A stretch of DNA of 64,000 bases. It comes from CAYVRJ01 sp964453645. GTDB lineage: Bacteria > Bacillota > Clostridia > Christensenellales > JAWKQI01. Below, piece after piece: positions 16,310 through 26,600 of this stretch. The stretch lies in the NCBI GenBank assembly GCA_964453645.1, contig CAYVRJ010000009.1, positions 1 through 64,000 on the forward strand. Direction: 5' to 3'. The position numbers and the translations under genes were made by a program. A model generated the notes under the pieces. The model saw only the letters and a list, made by a program, of their open reading frames with translations, was not told the DNA's origin and did no database searches. Every line of letters begins with the position of its first letter. The first letter of the stretch is position 1.

Positions 16310-16792
16310 ATGGAAAGACGCAATCACTTAACCGATATACTGTTTGTTTTAACGCTGTTTAGCCTGTTTGTTGTGCTGGCACTGTTTGTTGTGGTGCTGG
16401 GGGCAAACGTGTACAAAGGTATTTCAAAAAATATGGACTCCAACTACAGCGTCCGCAGTTCCCTCACCTACCTCACCGAAAAGATTCGCCAGTCGGACAC
16501 AACGGGAGGGTATGCGCTGCGCACAACCGAAGCGGGAGATGCCCTGGTGCTCACCACCGTTGAGGGTAATGAAACCTACGACACGTGGATTTATTTATGG
16601 GATGAAGAGCTGTGCGAGCTCACCGTGAGCGGGGGAGAACTCTTTGCTCTGGAAGACGGCCAGCCAATCATGCCCCTAAAATCCCTTCAAATGACCCATG
16701 GGGGAGACGGTTTGATTCACATCAACCTCACCGACCATGAGGGCAAAAATTTCGAAAGCTACGTTCTCATGAAGAGCGGCAAGGCGGGTTGA
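16310..16792 (+). CDS. DUF4860-like single-span protein of the pilus-like locus (2)
   Basis: A 160-residue protein with an N-terminal transmembrane helix (about 9-32) and an extracellular domain starting SVRSSLTYLTEKIRQSD, as in minor-pilin beta domains. It resembles DUF4860 proteins found beside pilus genes in Clostridia (from memory, not searched). ATG 16310 is chosen because an upstream in-frame start would overlap the preceding gene extensively. It is followed after one base by the next small gene. Confidence 0.65.
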   Translation: MERRNHLTDILFVLTLFSLFVVLALFVVVLGANVYKGISKNMDSNYSVRSSLTYLTEKIRQSDTTGGYALRTTEAGDALVLTTVEGNETYDTWIYLWDEELCELTVSGGELFALEDGQPIMPLKSLQMTHGGDGLIHINLTDHEGKNFESYVLMKSGKAG

Positions 16793-16793
16793 C

Positions 16794-17195
16794 ATGGGAA
16801 ACAACAGAACGAAACTTTTTTTGCTGGAACTGATTTTTATCATACTGTTCTTTGCCTTTGCGGGAGCGGTGTGTATTAATATGTTTGCAAACGCAAAAAT
16901 CCTCAGTGAAAAAAGCACCGATCTCACCATGGCCTCCCTCACCGCCCAGTCTTGCGCCGAAGTGTTTAAGGCATCCAAAACCCAAGAAACGTTTCTTAAA
17001 ACCTTGGATGCAGATGTAGAAGGGCAAATGATCACCCTGTATTATGACACAGAGTGGCAAAAAACCGATGCCGCAAACAGCACCTATCGGGTGGAGATTC
17101 ACCTGTCCGCAAACGGTGGGCTGACCACGGCACGGATTTCGGTTGTTAAAAAAGATGTGGTCATTTACGACATGATTACAAAAAGGTTGACGTAA
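16794..17195 (+). CDS. Small single-span protein of the pilus-like locus (3)
   Basis: A 133-residue protein with a basic start (MGNNRTK), a transmembrane helix rich in Phe/Leu/Ile (about 9-30) and a soluble domain beginning KILSEKSTDLTMASLTAQSC. Its layout copies its neighbours: short N-terminus, one span, a roughly 100-residue outside domain. No database family is recognised. It is tightly packed between genes 2 and 4, so co-expression is nearly certain. Confidence 0.65.
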   Translation: MGNNRTKLFLLELIFIILFFAFAGAVCINMFANAKILSEKSTDLTMASLTAQSCAEVFKASKTQETFLKTLDADVEGQMITLYYDTEWQKTDAANSTYRVEIHLSANGGLTTARISVVKKDVVIYDMITKRLT

Positions 17196-17196
17196 T

Positions 17197-17673
17197 ATGG
17201 AAGCAAAGCAAGTGCATAAACATAATAGCGGGGGCGTATCCATCGGTGCAGGGGGTATCTCCATTCTGGCCATCTTTGTGGTGTTGTGCCTCACAACCCT
17301 GTCGGCCCTGTCCATGGTGTCCGCCCGGGCGGACTACGTGCTGGCAAAAAAAGCAGCACAGGCCGGGGCAAAGTACTACGCTGCCGATTGTATTGCCGAG
17401 GAAACCCTTGCAGATATTCAAAGCTGTATGGCATCGACAGATTGGCTGGGTGCATTAAACCAAAGAGGCTTTTATGCCGATATTATTGAAAACACTGCCA
17501 TCCTTCGCTATACCATAAACATTGATTCCAACAACAAGAGGCTGGCGGCCGAGATCCACTTCGCACTGGACGATTTAGGCCAGCCCACCGGCGCTTGGCA
17601 GCGGATGAAGTGGCAAACGGAAGTGATGGAATCATACGAGGGGTCTGAGGACACCTTAAATGTGTTCAAATAG
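17197..17673 (+). CDS. Small single-span protein of the pilus-like locus (4)
   Basis: A 158-residue protein with a glycine-rich segment before a transmembrane helix (GAGGISILAIFVVLCLTTL, about 17-37). A helical stretch with AKKAAQAGAKYYAADC follows, as in pilin stalk helices that continue past the membrane. No class III signal cleavage site is evident. A role as a structural subunit is plausible but unproven. The gene closes the tight cluster. A 112-base gap with an ATCGT/ACGAT hairpin precedes pilT. Confidence 0.65.
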   Translation: MEAKQVHKHNSGGVSIGAGGISILAIFVVLCLTTLSALSMVSARADYVLAKKAAQAGAKYYAADCIAEETLADIQSCMASTDWLGALNQRGFYADIIENTAILRYTINIDSNNKRLAAEIHFALDDLGQPTGAWQRMKWQTEVMESYEGSEDTLNVFK

Positions 17674-17785
17674 GGTTTTTATACCAAACATAAATAGAGA
17701 TCGTAAAAAAACGATGGAGTTTTGTTGCTATATATGAGTGTTTCGTATAAAATTGCCCCTCAAATAAATTGGGAGTTTTACGTGT

Positions 17786-18847
17786 ATGAATGCCGAAAGT
17801 ATACTACGATTTGCGGCAGACTCCAAGGCTTCGGATATTTTTATCGTTGCCGGTCTGCCCGTTACATTAAAAGTAAATAACAGCATCCGTCGCTTTGGCG
17901 GGGACAGCCTTAAACCCGAGGACACCGAGAGTGTGATTATGGGCATCTATGCCCTCTCCCAGCGGAATCCCGAGCAAATGAAAAAGAACGGGGACGACGA
18001 CTTTTCCTTCTCCCTCAAAGGCATTTGCCGCTACCGAGTGTGCGTGTATAAGCAACGTGGTTCCATGGCAGCCGTTGTGCGCATTATTGAATTTAGTCTG
18101 CCCGAGCCAGCCCAGCTTGGCATTCCCGAAATTATTTTAAACCTTGGCAAAAAATCCAAGGGGTTGATTTTAGTCACTGGCCCTGCGGGCAGCGGCAAAT
18201 CCACCACCTTAGCTTGTATTATTGATCGCATCAACAAAACCCAAAACCGCCACGTGGTCACACTGGAAGACCCCATCGAGTACCTGCACCGCCACGAGCG
18301 AAGCATCATCAGCCAGCGAGAGATTGTCACCGACACCGAGAGTTATTCAACCGCCCTTCGGGCTTCCCTGCGCCAAGCCCCCGATGTCATTTTGCTGGGG
18401 GAAATGCGGGACTACGAGACCATCAGCATTTCCATGACAGCCGCCGAAACCGGCCACTTAGTCATCTCCACCCTGCACACCATGGGTGCGGTCAACACCA
18501 TCGATCGCATTATTGATGCCTTTCCCCCCAACCAACAGGGGCAGATTCGGGTGCAGCTCTCCATGGTTTTAGAGGCGGTGGTTTCCCAACAACTGGTGCC
18601 CACTGTGGACGATCGGGCGGTTCCCGCATTTGAAATTATGCTCACCAATCCCGCCATTCGCAATATGATCCGGGAATCCAAAACCCATCAGGTGGATTCC
18701 ATCATCTTCTCCTCCACAGCCGAGGGTATGGTGAGTATGGATTCCAGCTTACTCTTCCTCTATGAGCGGGGTTTAATCGCCCCCGAAGAAGTGATTCGCC
18801 GCTGCGCTTCTCCCGAAATGCTGCGCAAAAAAATGTCCAATAGGTGA
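17786..18847 (+). CDS. pilT: Type IV pilus retraction-type ATPase PilT
   Basis: A hexameric motor ATPase, 353 residues. Walker A is GPAGSGKSTT, the Asp box LEDPIEYLH, Walker B PDVILLGEMRD, and the His box TGHLVISTLHT. The C-terminal AIRNMIRE is the hallmark that separates PilT from the PilB/GspE extension ATPases. No PilB is present in the window, so PilT either drives both directions here or works with a distant PilB. It ends overlapping the start region of the BTAD regulator. Confidence 0.93.
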   Translation: MNAESILRFAADSKASDIFIVAGLPVTLKVNNSIRRFGGDSLKPEDTESVIMGIYALSQRNPEQMKKNGDDDFSFSLKGICRYRVCVYKQRGSMAAVVRIIEFSLPEPAQLGIPEIILNLGKKSKGLILVTGPAGSGKSTTLACIIDRINKTQNRHVVTLEDPIEYLHRHERSIISQREIVTDTESYSTALRASLRQAPDVILLGEMRDYETISISMTAAETGHLVISTLHTMGAVNTIDRIIDAFPPNQQGQIRVQLSMVLEAVVSQQLVPTVDDRAVPAFEIMLTNPAIRNMIRESKTHQVDSIIFSSTAEGMVSMDSSLLFLYERGLIAPEEVIRRCASPEMLRKKMSNR

Positions 18848-18849
18848 AT

Positions 18850-20097
18850 ATGATAGCAGACGTACTCATGAACGAAAACCAATTAAAAGTGTATCTCTTT
18901 GGCGAATTCGAGGTCTTTTTCGGAGATCTACCCATTGTCACCAAGGAGACGCGCAACAGCAAGGTCATTCAATTGCTGCAATATTTTGTGTGCAACCGCA
19001 ACAAATTAATTCCCCAAAACGATTTAATCGATATTCTACTCCAAGACGAAGAGTCGGATAACCCTGCGGGTACGCTGAAAAACTTGGTGTACCGCTTGCG
19101 CAAGCAGTTGGAGGGGGCAGGGCTTTCCAAGGATAGTATCGTTTATAAAAAAAATGCCTATGGCTTTTTCTGCGATTCCCCCCTCTATATCGATGCCGAA
19201 ACCTTTTTAGAACTCGTTTCCATGATGGATTCGGCAAAGGATGGGGATTTGTTAGATATTTGCATCTCTGCACTGGAGATTTACCGGGGTGATTTCTTGG
19301 AAAAAGCTTCGGATAAACCTTGGGTGGTGGACTATTCCTTAAAATTCCAAGAGATGTACTTTACATGCCTGGATACAGCCTTTGAGCTTGCGGGCAGGCT
19401 GGGGGATTTTAACCGCATCATCAAATATTTGCGGGTGGCCACCCTGCTCTACCCCTACGAGGAAAATCTGCACATCATGCACATCACCTGCCTGTACAAG
19501 ATGAACCACATCAAAGATGCACTCAAGGCCTATGAAAACGTCTCCTCCCTGTTGTTTAACGAACTGGGGGTATCCCCATCGCAGCACTTAAAGGATTTAT
19601 TCAACACCATCACCGATGGCATGAACGAAGTGACCGAAAGTATATTCGATATACGTAAAAAGTTGAGCGAAGCCGACTACGGCGAAGGCCCCTACTTTTG
19701 CAACTTAGGTGTGTTCTCGGACGTGTATCGGTTTGTGGTGCGCCACATGGAGCGCAGCGGAAAGTCTGTTTTTCTCATGTTGTGTAACATGCGGGAGTCG
19801 GACGGCAGTATGCCTAAGAGCGGGGAGCGCATGAATCAAATTGATCTGTGCTTTCACGATGCGGTGAACAAAACCTGCCGACGGGGGGATGTGTACACCC
19901 GGTACAGCAAGACCCAGTTCCTGCTCATGCTGGTTGAAATTAATATGGAGAGCTGTGATGTGGTTGCAGAGCGGCTCAAGAGTTGTTTTTATAAAATGCC
20001 CAAAATGGGCAAAATTGTTTTGGAGTGCAAGTGCATTTCCGCAACGGACGTAGATCAAATCATCAACGACGATGGCGATCATGAGCCTTGGAGTTAA
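18850..20097 (+). CDS. BTAD-type transcriptional regulator with degenerate GGDEF-like C-terminus
   Basis: About 415 residues. An OmpR-like winged helix (about 8-100; LKVYLFGEFEVFFGD, YRLRKQLEGAGL) precedes a bacterial transcriptional activator domain of helical repeats (about 105-250). The C-terminal part (about 285-400; RRGDVYTRYSKTQFLLMLVE) looks like a GGDEF fold whose GGDEF residues are lost, so it is probably not catalytic. The start is uncertain: GTG 18844, ATG 18850 after AGGTGA, or ATG 18868. It directly follows pilT and is a likely regulator of the pilus locus (inference). Confidence 0.82.
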   Translation: MIADVLMNENQLKVYLFGEFEVFFGDLPIVTKETRNSKVIQLLQYFVCNRNKLIPQNDLIDILLQDEESDNPAGTLKNLVYRLRKQLEGAGLSKDSIVYKKNAYGFFCDSPLYIDAETFLELVSMMDSAKDGDLLDICISALEIYRGDFLEKASDKPWVVDYSLKFQEMYFTCLDTAFELAGRLGDFNRIIKYLRVATLLYPYEENLHIMHITCLYKMNHIKDALKAYENVSSLLFNELGVSPSQHLKDLFNTITDGMNEVTESIFDIRKKLSEADYGEGPYFCNLGVFSDVYRFVVRHMERSGKSVFLMLCNMRESDGSMPKSGERMNQIDLCFHDAVNKTCRRGDVYTRYSKTQFLLMLVEINMESCDVVAERLKSCFYKMPKMGKIVLECKCISATDVDQIINDDGDHEPWS

Positions 20098-20507
20098 TGG
20101 AGTAACTCCACTGCCAAGTTGATCAACTTAATTAATTCCAATTCACTCTTAAAATTTTGTGTGGTGTTCTTCTCCACCCACGTGAGTTTTCCCTGCCACG
20201 TGGCGTTTTGCCTGTACTGCACGTGCAGCACGAAAGTGGCCTTTTTTCCCTTGTGCTCTTTTTCAAGATCGTCCAAGTTTAGGTTAATCTTAGTGGGGGT
20301 AAATTCCTTGCCGAAGGTTCGATGGCTGGTGGAGGAGACGGGTAATTTCACCGCATCAAACACGGATTCCATTTCTAAAAGCAGCTGATGAATGCCGTCG
20401 AAGGGTTTTTCCTGCCCCAAGGCAACGTGAAACACTCTGCCACTCAGCTCCTTACTCTCGTCAATACAAATAAACGTTTTATTTTGAATGTAGCCGATTT
20501 CTGCCAT
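20094..20507 (-). CDS. Hypothetical protein sharing a module with the gene at 27964-28143
   Basis: A 137-residue soluble protein. Its C-terminal half (KKATFVLHVQYRQNATWQGK, WVEKN, then SELELIKLINLAVE) is closely repeated in the 59-residue product at 27964-28143. The N-terminal half (FICIDESKELSGRVFHV) looks like a beta-rich domain. The two genes flank the giant surface protein on either side and share its strand. No function is recognised. The conserved WQGK...WVE core suggests a small binding domain. Its promoter overlaps the giant gene's terminator. Confidence 0.7.
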   Translation of the reverse strand: MAEIGYIQNKTFICIDESKELSGRVFHVALGQEKPFDGIHQLLLEMESVFDAVKLPVSSTSHRTFGKEFTPTKINLNLDDLEKEHKGKKATFVLHVQYRQNATWQGKLTWVEKNTTQNFKSELELIKLINLAVELLH

Positions 20508-20557
20508 TTGCTTCTCTTTCGTATGATTCTCTATTTGTGGTGGTATTGTGTAACAAT

Positions 20558-20586
20558 ATTGTATTATAAATAAAAACCCCTGTCAA
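20558..20586 (-). promoter_or_regulatory. Promoter of the 137-residue hypothetical gene
   Basis: On the minus strand TTGACA (20586-20581), a 17-nt spacer, TACAAT (20563-20558). The -35 abuts the terminator of the giant gene. Confidence 0.75.
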
Positions 20587-20630
20587 TTTAAAAAGAGCGG
20601 ATACCCGCACTGGGTAACTCCGCTCTCTTT
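20587..20630 (-). terminator. Terminator of the giant surface-protein gene
   Basis: On the minus strand, AGAGCGGAGT and the adjoining TACCC pair with GGGTA and TCCGCTCT around a short loop, followed by TTTTTAAATT. It begins 15 bases after the stop codon. Confidence 0.8.
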
Positions 20631-20644
20631 AATTGTATCAATAT

Positions 20645-23600
20645 CTATGCGTGTTGTGGTTCTGGCTCTTCAATGGTGTCCTGATTGTTGTCGTCACCGT
20701 CATTCTTGTATTTCTTCACTGCGAAGATACAGATGACGATTTGAACTGCTGCAATTGCCGCCATGAGCAGCGTCCATTTATCCACGATCACCATCGGTAA
20801 TCTCATATCCTCGGTGAGGATGAATGCGATCACAGAGATGATGGCGGGGATAATGCTCATGATGCGCAAGAAACCTTTGCGTTTGAGGACACTCTTGTCT
20901 TCCCCATCTGTCTGCTGCTCCGCTGCACTTTGTTCGGCAACAGCATTTTCGTCCGTTTCTTCCTTCTTGTTCTTGCCCATGAAGTAACCCATGAGCAGGA
21001 TCACTGTCATAAACATGGTGATCACAACGAGGATCAGGTTGAGCAGCGCCCATTCGGAGCGGGCTGCTCTGGCTGCCAAGGGAACATCCCCTTCGCCGAT
21101 TTCGGTTTCTGCAGCACCACCGGGTACGCCGTTGTCACCGATATTTTGGGTTCCAGCACCAGTGCCTGTGCCCGTTCCGGTTCCGTCAACTGTGCCCGTT
21201 CCGCCGGTTCCACCGGTACCGCCCGTGCCACCGGTTCCGCCGGTTCCACCTGTGCCTCCAGTTCCGCCGCCTGTGCCGCCGCCACCGGTTCCACCGCCGC
21301 TGGGTGTGGGAGCTGTTGCAGTTACGGTGAGTACGCCGTTCACAAAGTTTACAAAGTCATAGTTTTTGCTCACCAGCGAACCTTTTGCCACGCTGATTGC
21401 ATATGCACCCACGGGAGAGTTGGTGATATACAGGGAAGTAAATTCAGCCTGGCCTTGGATGTCGTTCTTTGTTGCTGTATCGCCGTTTTTAAATCCTCTG
21501 TAGCTTGCCGAGTAGGCGGGTGGGGGTGTGCCCACGCCGATGGTCAAGCTGTTTGCAACCACTGTGAGAGGTGCAGGGGTGATGGTTAACTCACCGGCTG
21601 CCACTTCTTTCTCGGTGCCAAAATTTAAGGACTTGGGAACGATCTTAGCCCGAATGGGATACTTGCCGGTATTTTCGCCCGTGTCACGCTCGTATCTCAC
21701 TTCATAGTTTTCGTCCTGGCCTGCCAGTGCGCCTTTGTCGATTAGGGCGAACTCGGGATCGGGATCGCCGTATACCTTGGAGCCATTACCCACCTTCACT
21801 GTTGAAATGTCGATGGTCTTGGGCAGAATCTTCAGATCGCCGTCTTCGCAAGTGATCTGGTAGTTGCGGTTGCCCGCTGCAACGGGATCGTAGGTGGTGA
21901 CCAGTGCACCGATATATTCGCCCGCATCCGCACCCTCTGTGAGTGTTGTTGCGACTTGAATCTTCAGGTCAGCCACTTCACCCTTCAGGTTTTCGTCGTT
22001 TGAAAGGTCGGTGGACCAATCGTATTTATCGGGTAATTTTTGGCCGTAGGTCAGTTCAACATCGTTTGCCCGGACTTTGATACCCTTCTTGTTAATGTTG
22101 ACTGTTCCTGTGGTTACAACACGGGTGTTGTAGTTCCTGCTCTGTGCCTTCACATAGACGCGGTAGTTGCCTGCATCTCTAAAGGTGGGCAGTGTCTTAC
22201 TCCAGCCAGCTCCATCGGGATTGCTACTAACTGTGTTGTAGAAGAGTTCGCTATCTACAACATCTGTCACTTCAATGCCGTGCTCTGCGCCGTCGTAGTC
22301 TCCGTCGTAGTTTGTGATGACGGGAAGCTGTGCATCAGCTTTAACCAAGGAGAGAATACCGGGTTCCACTTTAATCACGTAGTTACCCTTAACGTCTCTG
22401 CCCCCTGCTGTGATCGTGGCGCCCGCAGCGTTCACTTTCAGTCCGGGATAAACGTCCACATCGGGACCTACTTTTTCACTGGGGAGAATGGTTCCGCCAA
22501 ATTCGTGGCCATTCACCAGATTCTTCACTTCATAACCTTCCAGTGCAAACTGTTCGCCGTTGTAAACCTTCACGTCATCAGATGTGACGATGGTTAAGGG
22601 GCGTTGATCCACTCTTAGGGTTCCCGGTACCAACGAGATGTCGTAGTTGGGGTTGTTGTCATAGACCGCATTGTTGTAGCTGGAGCCATAGTTGGTCTGC
22701 GAACCGTTGATGATCATGTTCAGCCCATCGCCATTCACTAAATTACCCTCAGATACACTGTAGGTGTTGGCCGTTAAGGGTGTATCGTCGTAGGTCTTGC
22801 TTGCGCTGCCCGTTGTCACGGTGATTTTTCTGGGTGCAACTGTCAGCGTTCCTTTGATAAACTCAAAGTTGTAGTTGGTGCTTGAGAAGTTGTTGCCCCT
22901 TTCTGCAATGATGTCGTAGGTGCCCTTGGGAGAGGCCACGGTGTAGACACTTGTTAATCTGGGCATTCCCACGATGTCGCTGGATGTGACGTTATCTCCG
23001 TTTACAAAACCGCTTAAGGTATAGGTAAAGGCTGGAGCGGGATTGCCATAGTCCACCGGTTTGTCATCTGCCTTCACGGTGAGTTTCGCAGGCGTGATGT
23101 TTAAGGTTCCTGCATTCACTGCGCCCGTAAAGTCATAGTTGGGAGATGTGGGGGTGATGGTGGCAGTAATCCGATAGTTGCCAACGTTTTCACCCTCTCT
23201 GGTGCTCTGTTTTTCACGGGTAAACTCGATCCTGTAGCTTCCGCCCACCAAACTGCCGGGATTCGTCAGTTCAAAAGTGGGATCGGGCTGGCCGTATACT
23301 TTGGAAGTACTCTTCACTGTAACGGAATCGAGTTCTGCCACCTTCTTATGGATGGTAAAGGTGCCCGGTTTATAGGTGATTTCGTAGTTTTTGTTGGTGT
23401 TGGCATTGCCGGTTGAAGCAACCAGAACGCCCACATAGGTGCCCGCATCGTTCACAGCAGCGTTGGTGCGCCTAATATCCACACTCAAAGTGCCCTTTTG
23501 TTCACCGGGAGCCATGGTTGTGTTATCCGCTAAGGACCATGTGAAAGTGGGGTCACTTTGACCAAAGGTTTTTGAAGTATCGTCCACTTTAGCTGTGATG

Positions 23601-26600
23601 GCTCTCTTGGAGATATTGATATATCCGGTGCCAAGATAGGTTGCATAGTTGCTGTTCACAACTTTTACATGAACGGTGTAGTCCCCTGCATCCACAAAGG
23701 AAGGATTGGTTGTGGTCCAACGGTTGTCGTTTTCCACATTACTTGCGGTGTTGTAATAAACCGTGTCCCCTGCAATCAGGTTGCCAACGCTGATACTGTG
23801 TGCACTTGCGTCATACGTGCCGGTAAATCCTGTAACACTTCTCTCCACCACTGCGCCTTGGGTGATACTCAAGGTGTTGGGCTCAACTTTAATGTCGTAG
23901 TTGGCTTTCACATTGGTGCCAAGTGCATTGATGACGATTGCCGAAGCATCTACCTTCAAGGTATCATACACACCGATTTCGCTCTTACCTTCGCTGGGTT
24001 TGATGCTGCTCTCAACCAAGGTTTGGTTTGGGGCTAAACCTGCGTAGGTGAACTGATCCAGCACATGGGTGCTGCCGTTGTACTGAACGGACTTACCCGT
24101 TGTTGTGATGGTGAAGAGCCGTGGTTTCACGGTGAGTTTGCCTGGAACAAAGGTGATGTCGTAGTTTTTGTTGGTGTATTCCACTACGTTATCCACAGAA
24201 CCCACATCGGTGATGGAATTCTTAAAGGACAGACCTAAATCGTCGTTGTTCACAACGTTACCCGAAGTGATGGTGATCAAGTTTTTATCCCCAGTTAAGG
24301 CTGTTCCGTCATAAACCTTTTCGGGGCTGCCGGTGCTCACGGTGAGTTTTCTGGGTTTGATGGTGAGGACACCGGGGATGGCATTTGCATTCACCGTATA
24401 GTTGGGGAAGTTACTGGGAACGACGGGAGTCACTTGGTATCCGCCATCCCTCACATTTTCACCAAGTTCACGGGTATAGGTGATGCCCAAGTTGTCTTTA
24501 TTAAACCAAGTGGGTTGGTTTGCGGGGGTGATCGTCACGCTGAACGCGGGATCCGTATCCCCGTAGTTCTTCTCTTTGTCTACTGCCGTTACATCAATGG
24601 TAATGCTGGCTTTTGTCACTTCTAACTTGCCGGGTCTGGTGGTTACCGTGTATTCGCTACTAACATCCACACCGCCCCGCATAATCTTATAGGTGCTGAT
24701 CACGTTATCGGCAACACCAACGCTTGTAATGCTGCTGGCTGCTGTCATGGTGACCTGCAGCGATTCATTTGCGGTGAGATCGTTACTGCTTGCGCCCACT
24801 GCTCTTAACGCTGTGCCGTCGTAGACTTTTTCTGCTGAATTTGCAGTGATTAAAATATTTCTGCGCACAGCGAAGATTGCTCTGTATTCCATGGAGCCTA
24901 AGATATCGCTGCTGGATTCGGGCAGAGCGGGAGACCATCCGGTGAAGTAATAACCCGGGTTGGCGACGGGGGTGGGAATAGCGCCAATGGCTGCGCCCCA
25001 CTTGGTGCCGTGGGCGATATTACTAAATACCTTGGTTCCGTCCACTGTTCCCTGAAGCGTTCCGTTGGAACCTGCAACAAAGGTGATTGCGTATTTGTTC
25101 TCGGACCAAATGGCCACAAACGTAGCATCGCCAGTTGCCGTATAGTCTGCGCCAACGCCATAGGTGGTAGACGTTCCCTTTAACTGCCAGCCAGTAATGG
25201 CATATCCCTGGCGGTTAAACATACCCGCATCGGGTAAATTGGTGCTGGGTGCACCGATGGGCACGTGGCGAACAGCCGTTTGGTTGCTGCCATCTCCCGA
25301 TTCAAACGTCAAGGTGTATAAACTGCTGGTGGGTGCAAAATCTGCTGTCATGGTTGTGGAACCGTTGACAGTATATATTTCACCTGCGTAGTGTAACTTG
25401 TTGTTGACGCTGCTGCGCCATCCGATAAACGCCATACCCGATGCCACCAAGTTGCCCGAGTTTTCCATAATACGGGTTTGGGTGCCGATGTCGTAGGAAC
25501 GTCCGTCGGTGGGGGGGGTACCCGAAGTTGCAATGCCTTTTTCGTACGTCATCCTAAAGCCGCTGGTCTTCCAGTTTGCATACAGCTTTAAGTTTTGGTT
25601 AATGGGCATGTCGTAGGAGAATGCCACGGGCTGTGAACCCATCATCCAATACCAGTTGATGAACTGGCCGTATCCGGGAACAACTTCGCCGGGAGCCACT
25701 GCATAGGTGACACCGTCCACGATCATGGTTACGCTGTCCCCTGGTCTTACATAACCGCCGTTGGCAACGCCCGAAGTCTTAATAACTCTGCTGCCAAGGC
25801 CTCTGTCGTGGAACTCAACGATGTTGTCGTTGGACTCCCACTTTGCAAAGAGATCCAAGTTCACTCTGTTTGCCGATGCACTCACAATGTCCCCCTGCCA
25901 ATCCACGGGCAAGTTGAAGTCTGCATCGTAGTACCAGCCTGCAAAAATGCTGTTTGCCTTTTCGGGATCAGCCGGTTTATAGCGTCCAATGTCCTGGCCG
26001 TGTTTCACGCTGGATACGCCGGGAAGGGCATTTCCGCCGTTGGTCACAAACCGGATGTTGGTGCGGTCTCTATTATAATAGAAGTTTCTCACATAAACGG
26101 TTTTACCGTCTTCGGTTCTTGTGGCATTGTTGGTTGAAACAAAGGTAACGCCGTCTATCTGTTTGCCGGTGATGTCCGCTGAGCTGGGCAGCATTTGGGT
26201 GTATTCATCGGACAGGGCATACTTTCTGCCCGCTGTGCTGCTGTTGCCTGTGAGCGCATCTGTACCGTTCTGGCCCTCTAAGGTTTCAAACCAGTAGTTC
26301 ACCGAGTACAGGTTTTGGGAGGTGACCCATCTTGCGTTCCAGTTGATGACTGTTCCCGAACTGGGCAGCAAATCGGGCACCAAGTATCTGCGCATGGTGA
26401 GCATGGTGGTTCCCGAACCGTTGGCATCTGTCCAACCTTCTATTTTGTAGATTGAATCATTTTTGCTTGAATCATATCGTTTAATGGTAACAGTTTCGCC
26501 GTTGGAAGGCCACTGGTTGTAAACGTCCTGCTCAAACTTACCTGTAAAGGTATACGTTGCATACGTTCCATTTTTGCTGCCATCCGCCCACGTCCAAGTT

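Noticed and set aside
21160..21310. Tandem GGT/GGC-rich repeats that look like a microsatellite or CRISPR-like array
   Set aside because: They encode the Gly/Thr linker of the giant surface protein in frame, have no constant spacer length and no cas genes nearby.
21400..24900. Long off-strand ORFs opposite the giant gene (for example 22040-22597 plus)
   Set aside because: They are shadows of the MBG-repeat coding frame, lack ribosome binding sites and encode low-complexity, cysteine- and valine-rich sequence.
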